From Amygdalobacter nucleatus (lineage in GTDB: Bacteria > Bacillota > Clostridia > Saccharofermentanales > Fastidiosipilaceae), in the NCBI RefSeq assembly GCF_029167365.1, contig NZ_JARFNM010000001.1, positions 310,001 to 374,000 on the forward strand: 64,000 bases of DNA, read 5' to 3'. Positions 27,705 to 36,283 of the stretch are shown piece by piece (position 1 is the first letter of the stretch; every line of letters starts with the position of its first letter). Made by a program: the position numbers and the translations under genes. The notes under the pieces are model-generated. The model made no database searches and was not told the origin of the DNA. It saw only the letters and a list, made by a program, of their open reading frames with translations.

Positions 27705-29258
27705 ATGCAAGAGCTAAAAATAGAAGATTTATTGCAAATTTGGCCAGATGCTAAATTATTGGATGGCGATGCCCAAATAGCGTTCAAACAGTTGCAGACT
27801 GATAGCCGTGGCGAATTAGACGGTTATATCTTTGTGGCTCTAAAAGGTGAACGCTTTGATGGCCATGACTATTTAGAAGTAGCTATCAATAAAGGCGCTA
27901 AAGGAATCGTGATTGATCAAAGTTCCAAATTAGATGAGCAACTATTTCAGTTAACGAAAACTCATAAATGTGCAATTATTCAAGTTTTTAATACGTGGCA
28001 CGCTTTCTATACTTATGCACGCTATTGCCGCGAACAGTATAAGCATCCGGTTGTGGCTGTGACAGGCTCAGTTGGCAAAACTTCATCACGTAGCATGATT
28101 AGCCGGGCTTTGCAGGCATTCGGGGCAGTGACGGAAACAGCTTACAACTTGAACAATGAAGTTGGCATTAGCCAGACACTTTTTCGCTTAGCTAACGAAA
28201 GAACTGATTATGCGATAGTAGAGATGGGAATTGATCAAATTGGCGAGATGGCACGTGAAACGGCGCTTGTTCAGCCTGATATAGCGGTAATTACGAATAT
28301 AGGCTTTTCACATATTGGCCATTTCCAAAACCTAAAGATTCTTTTGCGAGAAAAGACGAGTATTCTTAACGGCTTAAGACCAAATGGCAGCTTGCTTCTA
28401 CCTTTTAATGATGCACTCTTGACAGAGTATGCTAGTTTCCATAAATTAGCGGCGCATCTGAACTTGTATTTTTATGGCCTAGAACATGATTTAGATATGG
28501 AACTTGTTAAGAAATTCCCTTCGACCTGTCATTGGCTTGTGGCTAAGAATAGACATTTTGAACAAGCTGGCTCTGAGCAGATTTACCAGATTTTTACAGC
28601 CGAGGCAGGCAACTTTGTGAACGGTAGCTGGCAAGTTAATAAAACAGTTGATTGTTCTTTAAAGACAGCTGCTACCCACCATGCCCAGAATGCTTGCTTG
28701 GCTTTAGCCTGTGCTTCAGCTTTACATTTGGATTTAGACAAGGCAGCACGTAATTTGGCTAGTTATAGTGGGGCTAATGGCCGTGAACGAATTATTAAGG
28801 TGGCAGATACGGTTTTGCTTGATGATTCATACAATGCAGCAAGTAGTTCATTCAAGGCTGTGTTAGAAACAGGTGATATTTTAGCTAAGCAATATCAGAT
28901 CAAAGATGTGATTGCCGTTTGTGGCTCCATTAATGAATTAGGAGCTTACAGTGAAAGTGAACATGGCAAAGTCGGTACTTATTTAGCCGAACATCAGCTT
29001 AAACGCATTTACTTCTTAGGCCATGGTGCTTACTATATGCAAGCTGCTTATCTCACAAGTTGTGAGGAGAAAGGCAAACAGGCTGCTATCTGCAAAACTT
29101 ATATGCAGCGTGAAGATTTGGAACAGGACTTATTAGCTGAACTTGGCGGAAATGAACTCTTGATTTTTAAAGGTTCGCATAGCTTTGCTTTGAGTGAAAC
29201 AGTAGAAAAAGTTTTCAATGAGCTTAATTATCGTGCGCAATTGAAGGAGAATAAATAA
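27705..29258 (+). CDS. murF: UDP-N-acetylmuramoyl-tripeptide--D-alanyl-D-alanine ligase
   Basis: A 517-residue Mur ligase that adds D-Ala-D-Ala to the muropeptide. The N-terminal MurF domain has LQTDSRGELDGYIFVALKGE. The ATP-binding P-loop is VTGSVGKTSSRSMI (about residues 118-131), followed by YNLNNEVGISQTLFRL. The central domain has NGRERII and LLDDSYNAASSS, where MurF has DDSYNANP. It starts four bases after pbpB. murE, which usually stands here, is missing. Confidence 0.93.
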   Translation: MQELKIEDLLQIWPDAKLLDGDAQIAFKQLQTDSRGELDGYIFVALKGERFDGHDYLEVAINKGAKGIVIDQSSKLDEQLFQLTKTHKCAIIQVFNTWHAFYTYARYCREQYKHPVVAVTGSVGKTSSRSMISRALQAFGAVTETAYNLNNEVGISQTLFRLANERTDYAIVEMGIDQIGEMARETALVQPDIAVITNIGFSHIGHFQNLKILLREKTSILNGLRPNGSLLLPFNDALLTEYASFHKLAAHLNLYFYGLEHDLDMELVKKFPSTCHWLVAKNRHFEQAGSEQIYQIFTAEAGNFVNGSWQVNKTVDCSLKTAATHHAQNACLALACASALHLDLDKAARNLASYSGANGRERIIKVADTVLLDDSYNAASSSFKAVLETGDILAKQYQIKDVIAVCGSINELGAYSESEHGKVGTYLAEHQLKRIYFLGHGAYYMQAAYLTSCEEKGKQAAICKTYMQREDLEQDLLAELGGNELLIFKGSHSFALSETVEKVFNELNYRAQLKENK

Positions 29259-30310
29259 TGCTGAATAGTGCAACAATTTTTCTGATTATTTTGGCGATGC
29301 TTACAGCCTATTTGATTGGCGTGATTTTGATACCCTATCTGAAACGTTTACATTTCGGGCAACATGAGCGCTTGGAGGGCCCTAATTCCCATTTGGCAAA
29401 AGAAGGTACGCCAACTTTCGGTGGCTTCATCTTCTTATTGCCATTCTTCGGCTTTACGCTAGCTTACACAATCTGGCTAGCTGTTTCAGAAAAATACTTG
29501 AGCCGTGACTTCTTGGTTACGCTGTTTGTTATCCTATTGACCGCCGCACTTGGCTTCTTGGATGACTATGTTAAGGTGCGCAAAGATAAAGAGGGACTTT
29601 CACCGAAACAAAAGACACAGTATTTGGTTGCCATTTTTAGCCTTTATGCCCTTTATTTTGTGACTGTAAGTGAACAAGCTAGCTGGGGCTTAGGCTTGGC
29701 TATACCAGGTTTAGGCTGGTTAGCCTTTAATTCTTGGCTTGGCAAAATTATTTTTGCATTATTTATTGTCTTTTACTTATATTGTTGCTCCAATGCAGTC
29801 AATATTACAGATGGTGTTGATGGTCTTTGCGCAAGTGTGACGGTGATTGTTTTACTTGGTATCGAGGCTTTGCTTGCAACTTTATCAGCTAAATTAAGTG
29901 CTAATTTGGTAGCCGTGAAGTGGCCACTTGGCTTAATTCATCTGTATCAATTTGCAACCTTGTTACTTGTAGCTAGCTTGATAGGCTTCCTTATGCATAA
30001 CAAGTATCCAGCCAAAGTTTTCATGGGTGATCTTGGCAGCTTGTCATTAGGTACGACAGTTGCAATTTTCCTCTTGCAATTTGGCTGGGCTTTCGCTTTC
30101 TTAGCCATGGGCATGATTTATTGGGTTGAGATATTATCTGTTTTGATTCAAGTAACTTATTTCCGCAAAACAGGTGGCAAACGTATCTTTAAGATGACAC
30201 CAATCCATCATCATTTTGAATTAAGCAACTGGTCAGAACGTAAAATCGTATTTGTCTTTAGTTTGGTAACGCTAATTGGGGTAGTTATTGCTTATAGTTT
30301 GTGGCGTTAG
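29258..30310 (+). CDS. mraY: Phospho-N-acetylmuramoyl-pentapeptide-transferase
   Basis: A 350-residue membrane enzyme that makes lipid I. Signatures are GTPTFGGFIFLLPF, LGFLDDYVKVRKD with the Asp pair, NAVNITDGVDGLCAS, FMGDLGSLSLG and the histidine motif MTPIHHHFEL. About ten transmembrane helices are visible. The ATG shares its first base with the murF stop (TAATG), so translation is coupled. Confidence 0.97.
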   Translation: MLNSATIFLIILAMLTAYLIGVILIPYLKRLHFGQHERLEGPNSHLAKEGTPTFGGFIFLLPFFGFTLAYTIWLAVSEKYLSRDFLVTLFVILLTAALGFLDDYVKVRKDKEGLSPKQKTQYLVAIFSLYALYFVTVSEQASWGLGLAIPGLGWLAFNSWLGKIIFALFIVFYLYCCSNAVNITDGVDGLCASVTVIVLLGIEALLATLSAKLSANLVAVKWPLGLIHLYQFATLLLVASLIGFLMHNKYPAKVFMGDLGSLSLGTTVAIFLLQFGWAFAFLAMGMIYWVEILSVLIQVTYFRKTGGKRIFKMTPIHHHFELSNWSERKIVFVFSLVTLIGVVIAYSLWR

Positions 30311-30342
30311 TTGAACTTTATATTTGAGTGTTAAGGAGTTAA

Positions 30343-32049
30343 ATGAATAGTTTGTGGCGTAAGCATACCGGCGCAAACAAACTGCCGGTGACAGAATTTA
30401 AAGATGGTCTTAGCGATAGCTCATTTAAGCCTAAGACTAAAAGCGACATGAGCACAGCTGACAAACAACAATTGGCTGTTAGCCAAGCTTTGCAAAGTAA
30501 GAGCTTTCAGGCTGAAAATTTGAGTCAGGCAGCTTTTGCCCGCTTGAAAGAAATGCAAACTCCGCATTATCAGGCAGCTAATCCGCCTGTATCTAATAAG
30601 CATGAGGCACGAGCCAAACAACAGTTCGTTAAAACGGAAGATAATTTGCGTAAAGGGGCAGCTAAAGCCAAGCAAACAGTCTATGAATTAGTCAATGCCA
30701 AGAACAATGAGATTGATAACGGCTTGAGTGGCAGCCAGAATTTGCTTAGACAGAAACATATGCACTTAGGTATACTTCTGATGATTATTGCCATGCTCTG
30801 CTTTGGCCTTGTGATGATATTCAGCGCCAGCATGAATATTGGTATGTATGCCAATAACAACCCTTTCTTTTATATTAATCGGCAATATGTGGCAACTTTA
30901 ATTGGTTTGTTTGTTATGTTTGTCGTAGCTAACATTGATATTCGGGCCTTTAATCGTCTATTCTTTGTGGTGCTTTATTATTTAGGTACGATGGGCCTCT
31001 TACTTTTAGTTTTAATTCCGAGCATTGGTACTTTCTATAATGGCCAAAGACGCTGGCTGAAAATTCCATTCAGTGGCAATACAACCTTCCAACCATCTGA
31101 AATAGCGAAGGTGGGTGTGCCGTTTATTTTGGCTTTTTATTTTTCGACAATTACTAAGTTGCGCGATCAAGGCTATTTTAATTTGCAAAGTGCTTGGCAA
31201 CAGCGTTGGCTTGATGGCTTTGTCGATATTGCTTTCCCAACACTTATAGTGCTTTCTTGGTGTTTGCCAATTTCTTTGCAATCGCATATGTCGGCCGTAT
31301 TTATTATGCTGATGTTGACCTTCGTTTTGCTTTTGGTCATGCGCTTACCTTGGCGTTCATGGTTGTATGGTGGCAGCGAATTAGCCGCTTTATTCTTGGC
31401 CTTTGTGCTGATGCTTGTTGTGCTTAAACCATTATTGCCAGCTAACTTTACAAGGCGTTGGGATCACCTAGCTAAGCGCGTGGAAATTTTCAAAGTACAG
31501 AATCAGGATGAAGAGGAAGCGAAAGAGAAAAAGATAGATGTCGATACCTATCACTCTGATCAGGCTTTTATTGCCATTGCCAGTGGAGGCTTAACTGGTA
31601 CAGGCTTAGGGCAGGGTAAGCAAAAGCTGAATTATTTGCCTGAAGGCCATAACGATTATATTTTCTCCAATATTGTTGAAGAGTTAGGTTTCATCGGTGG
31701 CTGTGCCGTTTTGTCTATGTTTATTATTTTCTTTATCATCGGCTGCTCGGTTGTTACGAGAACAATTGGCATTTATCCGCGTCTAATCAGCTTTGGCTAT
31801 CTGTTCCTACTCACAATCCAGGGCGTGTTAAGTATAGCGGTTAATGTTGGCGTAATTCCGCCAACTGGTATATCAATGCCATTCTTTAGCTTTGGCGGTA
31901 CTTCCAACGTGTTCTTCTTGTTTGCAGCAGGTTGCATATTATCCATTTCCAAATTTGCCGTGCGACCATCCATCGCCCAAAAACAAGAAGTCATGTTAGC
32001 GGAACAAGAAATTAAACAGAAATTCAAAGATCAAGGCTTAAGAGTCTGA
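30343..32049 (+). CDS. ftsW: FtsW/RodA/SpoVE (SEDS) family septal glycosyltransferase
   Basis: A 568-residue SEDS protein that polymerises lipid II at the septum with the class B PBP. Residues 1 to about 140 are an extra cytoplasmic, Lys/Gln-rich domain. The ten membrane helices begin at LGILLMIIAMLCFGLVMIFS. Family motifs are GQRRWLKIPFSGNTTFQPSE, LPEGHNDYIFSNIVEELGFI, and GISMPFFSFGGTSN near the C-terminus. Usual length is about 400 residues. Its location between mraY and murG supports FtsW rather than RodA. murD, often found here, is missing. Confidence 0.92.
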   Translation: MNSLWRKHTGANKLPVTEFKDGLSDSSFKPKTKSDMSTADKQQLAVSQALQSKSFQAENLSQAAFARLKEMQTPHYQAANPPVSNKHEARAKQQFVKTEDNLRKGAAKAKQTVYELVNAKNNEIDNGLSGSQNLLRQKHMHLGILLMIIAMLCFGLVMIFSASMNIGMYANNNPFFYINRQYVATLIGLFVMFVVANIDIRAFNRLFFVVLYYLGTMGLLLLVLIPSIGTFYNGQRRWLKIPFSGNTTFQPSEIAKVGVPFILAFYFSTITKLRDQGYFNLQSAWQQRWLDGFVDIAFPTLIVLSWCLPISLQSHMSAVFIMLMLTFVLLLVMRLPWRSWLYGGSELAALFLAFVLMLVVLKPLLPANFTRRWDHLAKRVEIFKVQNQDEEEAKEKKIDVDTYHSDQAFIAIASGGLTGTGLGQGKQKLNYLPEGHNDYIFSNIVEELGFIGGCAVLSMFIIFFIIGCSVVTRTIGIYPRLISFGYLFLLTIQGVLSIAVNVGVIPPTGISMPFFSFGGTSNVFFLFAAGCILSISKFAVRPSIAQKQEVMLAEQEIKQKFKDQGLRV

Positions 32050-32084
32050 GAAAACTTGAGATATTGAGAAACTAGGAGTTATTT

Positions 32085-33245
32085 ATGCGTAAAAATTATC
32101 AGCATGCAATTGAGCAAATAAAACAAGAGTTAGATTTGACAAAACCTTTATTGATTTTCACTTGTGGTGGTACAAGTGGCCACATCAATCCAGCTTTGAG
32201 TGTAGCTAGCTATATTAGAGAAACTGCACCCAATTATGAGATTTTGTTCGTCGGTACAGAGCGCGGTTTAGAATCCAAATTAGTGAGACAGGCCAATTAT
32301 CCGTTCTTTGCAATCGAGGCTTTGCCTTTTCATAAACAGATTAAAGCTTTGCTTAAAGCTAGTTTGACGCTCATTGAGAGTCAGCTTGTTGCCCGCAAAT
32401 TGTTGCAGGCATTGAAGCCGGTTGCTGTCTTTGGTACAGGTGGATATGTATCTGCGCCCCTAATTAGTGCGGCCAAGTTTCTTAAAATCCCAGCTGTCTT
32501 GCATGAACAAAATGCTTTCCCGGGTAAGAGCAACTTATTCTTGGCCAAGCATATCGATTTACTTTGCTACAGTTTTCCAGACACTGAAAAGTATTTTAAA
32601 AAGGCCAAACGTTGCCTCTTAACTGGTAATCCTGTACCTGAACGCTTCTTTAAGCAGGACAAAAAAGCTGACCGTAAGGAGCTCAATATCGAAGCTGATG
32701 CTAAATGCGTGCTGGTTGTAGGAGGTAGCTTGGGTGCCAAGCGACTAAATGATGCTGTGTTTGCCTTGGCTAAGCGTTACAAGACAGAAGGGAAGCGTCT
32801 ACCTTGGCATATTATTTTGGCTTTGGGTGCTAAAGGCTGGGCCAATTACCAACAAGAAGTCAAAGAATATGGTGATATGCTAGATTGCCGTGACTATATT
32901 TATGAGATGGAAAAATATTATGCTGCAGCTGACTGTGTGATTTGCAGAGCGGGTGCTTTAACTTTGGCGGAAATAGCGGCTGTTGGCAAAATGGCTGTCT
33001 TCGTACCATATCCTTATGCGGCCCATGATCATCAAACTTACAATGCGATGGCTTATGTGAAAGCTAAGGCGGCTTATATTTGCAAGGACCAAGATGTAAC
33101 AAGCGAATATTTAGACAAAACCTTGCAAGAACTACTTAATGAACCAGCTAAGTTAGAGGCTATGAGTGCTGAAGCTAAAAAATTGGCTTATCCGAACGCA
33201 AATGCCGAAATTGCTAAAGCCTTGCTAGAGTTGGCGCGTAAATAA
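32085..33245 (+). CDS. murG: UDP-GlcNAc:undecaprenyl-pyrophosphoryl-MurNAc-pentapeptide transferase MurG
   Basis: A 386-residue peripheral membrane glycosyltransferase that makes lipid II. The N-terminal loop is FTCGGTSGHINPALSVA (about residues 24-40). FGTGGYVSAPLISAA and LHEQNAFPGKSNLFL follow. The C-terminal domain has VVGGSLGAKRLND and CRAGALTLAEIAAVGKMAVF. All of these are standard MurG features. The N-terminus is about 20 residues longer than in Bacillus. ATG 32085 lies behind AGGAG. Confidence 0.96.
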   Translation: MRKNYQHAIEQIKQELDLTKPLLIFTCGGTSGHINPALSVASYIRETAPNYEILFVGTERGLESKLVRQANYPFFAIEALPFHKQIKALLKASLTLIESQLVARKLLQALKPVAVFGTGGYVSAPLISAAKFLKIPAVLHEQNAFPGKSNLFLAKHIDLLCYSFPDTEKYFKKAKRCLLTGNPVPERFFKQDKKADRKELNIEADAKCVLVVGGSLGAKRLNDAVFALAKRYKTEGKRLPWHIILALGAKGWANYQQEVKEYGDMLDCRDYIYEMEKYYAAADCVICRAGALTLAEIAAVGKMAVFVPYPYAAHDHQTYNAMAYVKAKAAYICKDQDVTSEYLDKTLQELLNEPAKLEAMSAEAKKLAYPNANAEIAKALLELARK

Positions 33246-33349
33246 GAATTTAGATAGTGGATTAAAGTTAGATAGTATTTAGAAAAAGTGTTATATTTAA
33301 CAAATACCCTTTAAAAGTTGGCTGAGTCAAAAGGCAAAAGTGATAGATC

Positions 33350-35662
33350 ATGAAAAAGAGGAATGCTAAGCAAGCTAAATTTGCCCTGCGCAAGTTGTCA
33401 GACGCTGAAAGTAAGCGCCTAGCAGCTACAGTTTCGCCTGCCCATTTAGCATCTGTGCCAAAACAAAGCCCAACTTTAAGCCCGCTTGTTAAAGATATTA
33501 TTGCAAATCAAGTAGACAATAATCAGACTAGCGCTGACCACACAGACTCAAATTCAGCAGCCGAAAATCAGACAAGTGCTAATCAGGCAAGTTCCAAGCG
33601 AGTAGATACCAGCCAGATGGGCGTAAATTCGACATTCGAAAAGCAAATAGATGCAAGCTTACCATCTGCAAATCAGGCAGATGCTAATCAAGTAGATGCT
33701 AGTCAAACAGGCACAAATAAGACCGTAGCTGAATTTGCAGCTAAATTCATTAATACTGACGAGAGCGAAAGCGTTGAGAACTTAGAAACAGAACCGTCAA
33801 CTGTGAATTTGGCTGAAAAAGCAGCTGAAGCTTATATTAGTGAGCTGGTTAAGCATGTGGATACGTCAAAAACTGAGCCTCATATCAAACGGGTTGATCT
33901 ACCTAAAGCTAACGAATTAGTTAAACGGGTGAATGAACCGACAGCTAGTGATTTAGTAAAACGAGTGGATGAACCATTAACTGACAAGTCGATTAAATTG
34001 CCAAATGAATCATCAGCTACAACAGATAAAGCGGCAGATTCTTTAAACGATACTGTGCGCAAAGTTAAGCAGGATCAGCCAGATTATGCGATTAGAATTG
34101 CTAATTTGCGTCAGGCTTTAACACATAAGGCCAAATTAAAAGATGCCAAATTGCAAGCTAAACAGGCCAAGGAACAAGCTGCGAATACTGGTGAAAGTAG
34201 CTTGGTTAAAGCTTTGCAGGAACAGCCAAATCCAGAATTTGTTCAAGAGTTAGCTAATTTTCAGGTACCTAGTGATCCTAAAGCGCGCTATCAATTAGTT
34301 GAAAAATTGCAGCTGCTTGCGCCAACTTATCCTTGCCGCAAATTTAAGCTGAAGCAGACAGAAGAACAAGCAAAAGGTCAAACTAAATTGACTGCTATGG
34401 AAGCTAAAGCTGGCTTAGATACAAGCAGACAGCTTATTGCGCGTGCCTTGCAACATAGGCGTTTGCTGTTGAATAAAGCCTATCGTAAGATCACGGATGA
34501 AAGCATTTATGCTGCTTATGTGGCTAAGCTCAAAGATGGCCAACTAAAACAGCAACAGCCAACTGAAAAAGCTAAACTAGCTGCAAATTGTCGTAGAGAA
34601 GCTAGAATCCAGTCAGCTAACTTACGCAAATATGCACGTGTTAAAGCTTTATTTAAGCGGCGCTTTAAATTCAAAAAAGCCAGGCAAAAAGCTAATCGCT
34701 TAGGTAAGACCTGGCAAAACTTTAGCAAGTTTTTGCATAGCTTTAAGATAAGTGCAGCCATAATTTGCCTATTGTTAGGACTAGCCTTATCACTAATTGC
34801 CTTGCTACCGCAATTTTATTTACAAGAAGTAGAAATTATGGGCAATGAGCATTTAAGTGAACAAGAACTTGTCGATTTCCTCAAAGTTAAGAAAGGACAA
34901 CATCTTATCACTTTGCTGAAAGGAGACCTTTGGCAAGTTTTGCAGGGCAGAAATGTCAATATGGAGCGCCGTTTAGAGGAGAACTATCCGATAATTTCAC
35001 AAGTACGTTGCTGGGTCAAAGTGCCAGGCAAACTCTTGATAAAAGTTAAAGAGAGTACGCCCATTGCTTATTTGCAAGTGCCAGGTGGCTATGCCAATAT
35101 CGATGCTGATGGCAGAATATTAGCGATAAATATGGGTGAGGCAGCTTCAGGGGTACCACTTATAAAGGGCCTTGATACTGGTAAGCTCCATATCAACCAA
35201 CTATTTACGCAAATTAAGCAACGTAGTTTTGCTAATGCGATTGCTTTTATGGATAACTTGATGCGTTCAGATGCAGATAGTGCTGACAAACTCAATTTGA
35301 TTTCGGCTCTAAAATCAATTCATCTGATGCCAGATGCTTCACTTTGGCTGGAATTTAGTTTTAATTTAAAAGACAACGAAAATAGTGATAGCTTGCTAGT
35401 ACATGTGGGCAGCGATATTGCAGATTATGCTAACTCAATTTATTGGCTAAGAAATACCAAGCAAGTTGGAGCCTTGGACAAACTCGGTAACGGTTACCTT
35501 GACTTAACCCATGAGCAAAAAGTGTTTGTTAAGTCAGCTGATAATGTCGCTAATAATGCTGGTAATCAAAATGGCAAATTGAAAGCTGAGCCTTGGGATA
35601 ATGCAGCATGGACATGGAAAGATATTGTTGTTAAGACGTTCCAAAAGAAAGTGGGCGACTAA
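33350..35662 (+). CDS. divIB: DivIB/FtsQ cell-division protein with very long cytoplasmic domain
   Basis: A 770-residue bitopic division protein. The membrane helix is at about 465-490 (AAIICLLLGLALSLIALL). A POTRA domain follows at once (VEIMGNEHLSEQELVDFLKV, then GQHLITL) and a beta domain (IAYLQVPGGYANIDADGRIL) comes after, which together define DivIB/FtsQ. Bacillus DivIB has about 260 residues. Here 465 residues precede the membrane and include degenerate repeats: NQ/ADxNQ-type units (about 48-125) and repeated ELVKRV-D/N-EP units (about 160-215). The start ATG has only a weak ribosome site (AAAAGG). It lies 104 bases after murG. Confidence 0.88.
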   Translation: MKKRNAKQAKFALRKLSDAESKRLAATVSPAHLASVPKQSPTLSPLVKDIIANQVDNNQTSADHTDSNSAAENQTSANQASSKRVDTSQMGVNSTFEKQIDASLPSANQADANQVDASQTGTNKTVAEFAAKFINTDESESVENLETEPSTVNLAEKAAEAYISELVKHVDTSKTEPHIKRVDLPKANELVKRVNEPTASDLVKRVDEPLTDKSIKLPNESSATTDKAADSLNDTVRKVKQDQPDYAIRIANLRQALTHKAKLKDAKLQAKQAKEQAANTGESSLVKALQEQPNPEFVQELANFQVPSDPKARYQLVEKLQLLAPTYPCRKFKLKQTEEQAKGQTKLTAMEAKAGLDTSRQLIARALQHRRLLLNKAYRKITDESIYAAYVAKLKDGQLKQQQPTEKAKLAANCRREARIQSANLRKYARVKALFKRRFKFKKARQKANRLGKTWQNFSKFLHSFKISAAIICLLLGLALSLIALLPQFYLQEVEIMGNEHLSEQELVDFLKVKKGQHLITLLKGDLWQVLQGRNVNMERRLEENYPIISQVRCWVKVPGKLLIKVKESTPIAYLQVPGGYANIDADGRILAINMGEAASGVPLIKGLDTGKLHINQLFTQIKQRSFANAIAFMDNLMRSDADSADKLNLISALKSIHLMPDASLWLEFSFNLKDNENSDSLLVHVGSDIADYANSIYWLRNTKQVGALDKLGNGYLDLTHEQKVFVKSADNVANNAGNQNGKLKAEPWDNAAWTWKDIVVKTFQKKVGD

Positions 35663-35674
35663 GTTAATTGGGCA

Positions 35675-35706
35675 AGCAAAGGCAAGTTTTGTGGACTTAC
35701 TTTGCT
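35675..35706 (+). terminator. Possible hairpin downstream of divIB
   Basis: AGCAAAG (35675-35681) pairs with CTTTGCT (35700-35706), with an inner AAGT/ACTT stem and a small internal loop. A T-run does not follow directly, so it is only a possible end of the divIB transcript. Confidence 0.35.
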
Positions 35707-35738
35707 GACTGCTTAGAAAAATTTTAATCACCTAAAAG

Positions 35739-35820
35739 CCAAACACTCGATGATAATGTGTCCAAACACTCGATTAGAAACAGTCCAAATACTCGATTTA
35801 TAAGATCCTAGGTACTAAAT
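35739..35820. repeat. Direct repeats with a 23-bp period upstream of ftsZ
   Basis: CCAAACACTCGAT at 35739-35751 and again at 35762-35774, then CCAAATACTCGAT at 35785-35797: exact 23-bp spacing. A weaker fourth copy (35808-35820, 8 of 13 matches) keeps the same period. The units are followed by an AT-rich TATATTATAG segment and the start of an ATPase remnant. The arrangement suggests binding sites of a regulator placed on roughly the same DNA face every two helical turns. No known motif is recognised. Confidence 0.85.
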
Positions 35821-35847
35821 TGCGTATATTATAGTTGGGGATGCAGT

Positions 35848-36094
35848 ATGAAAAAAATATTACAAAAGAGTTTCTGATCAAGTTTTACTAGAGCATCTAT
35901 AGTCTAAAGGGGCAGTGCTTATTGAAGGGGCAAAATGGTGTGAAAAAACAACCTCTGCAAAACACTTTTGTAAAAGCCTTATAGAGATGGAGCGGCCTGA
36001 TTTGACTGAACAATATCAGAGGATAGCTAGAATTAATCCGTCATATCTACTTGAAGGAGAGGTACCACGCCATAAGGCAAGCAAATGTAATTAA
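35848..36094 (+). pseudogene. Remnant of an AAA/DUF4143-type ATPase (N-terminal end)
   Basis: From 35861 the frame reads RVSDQVLLEHL, a TAG stop, then SKGAVLIEGAKWCEKTTSAK and on to INPSYLLEGEVPRHKASKCN before TAA at 36092. This closely resembles the first 85 residues of large AAA plus DUF4143 ATPases, which read GAVLIEGxKWCGKTT at the Walker A. The likely ATG (35848) is out of frame by one base after a run of A, the Walker A Gly is Glu, an internal stop is present, and the remaining 300 or so residues are missing. Clearly non-functional. Confidence 0.82.
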
Positions 36095-36283
36095 ATTGTA
36101 ATATAATATAAGAGGCTGATTACAGTACGTCAATTGGTACCAGTAGTTTGCCGACAGCTATATGACAGCTTGTTTACAATTATTACATAGTGTATTATTT
36201 ATAAATAGTTTATAAATTAGCACTGTTAGTAGATAACAGGCAGCCTATAATTTAACTAACTTTTGTGTGATTTGAGGTAGTAA
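36095..36283 (+). other. AT-rich region upstream of ftsZ
   Basis: No gene is visible. AT-rich segments such as TTGTAATATAATATAAG (near 36094-36110) and TAGTGTATTATTTATAAATAG (near 36187-36207) contain -10-like hexamers, so ftsZ probably has its own promoter here. I cannot pick one with confidence. Confidence 0.4.
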
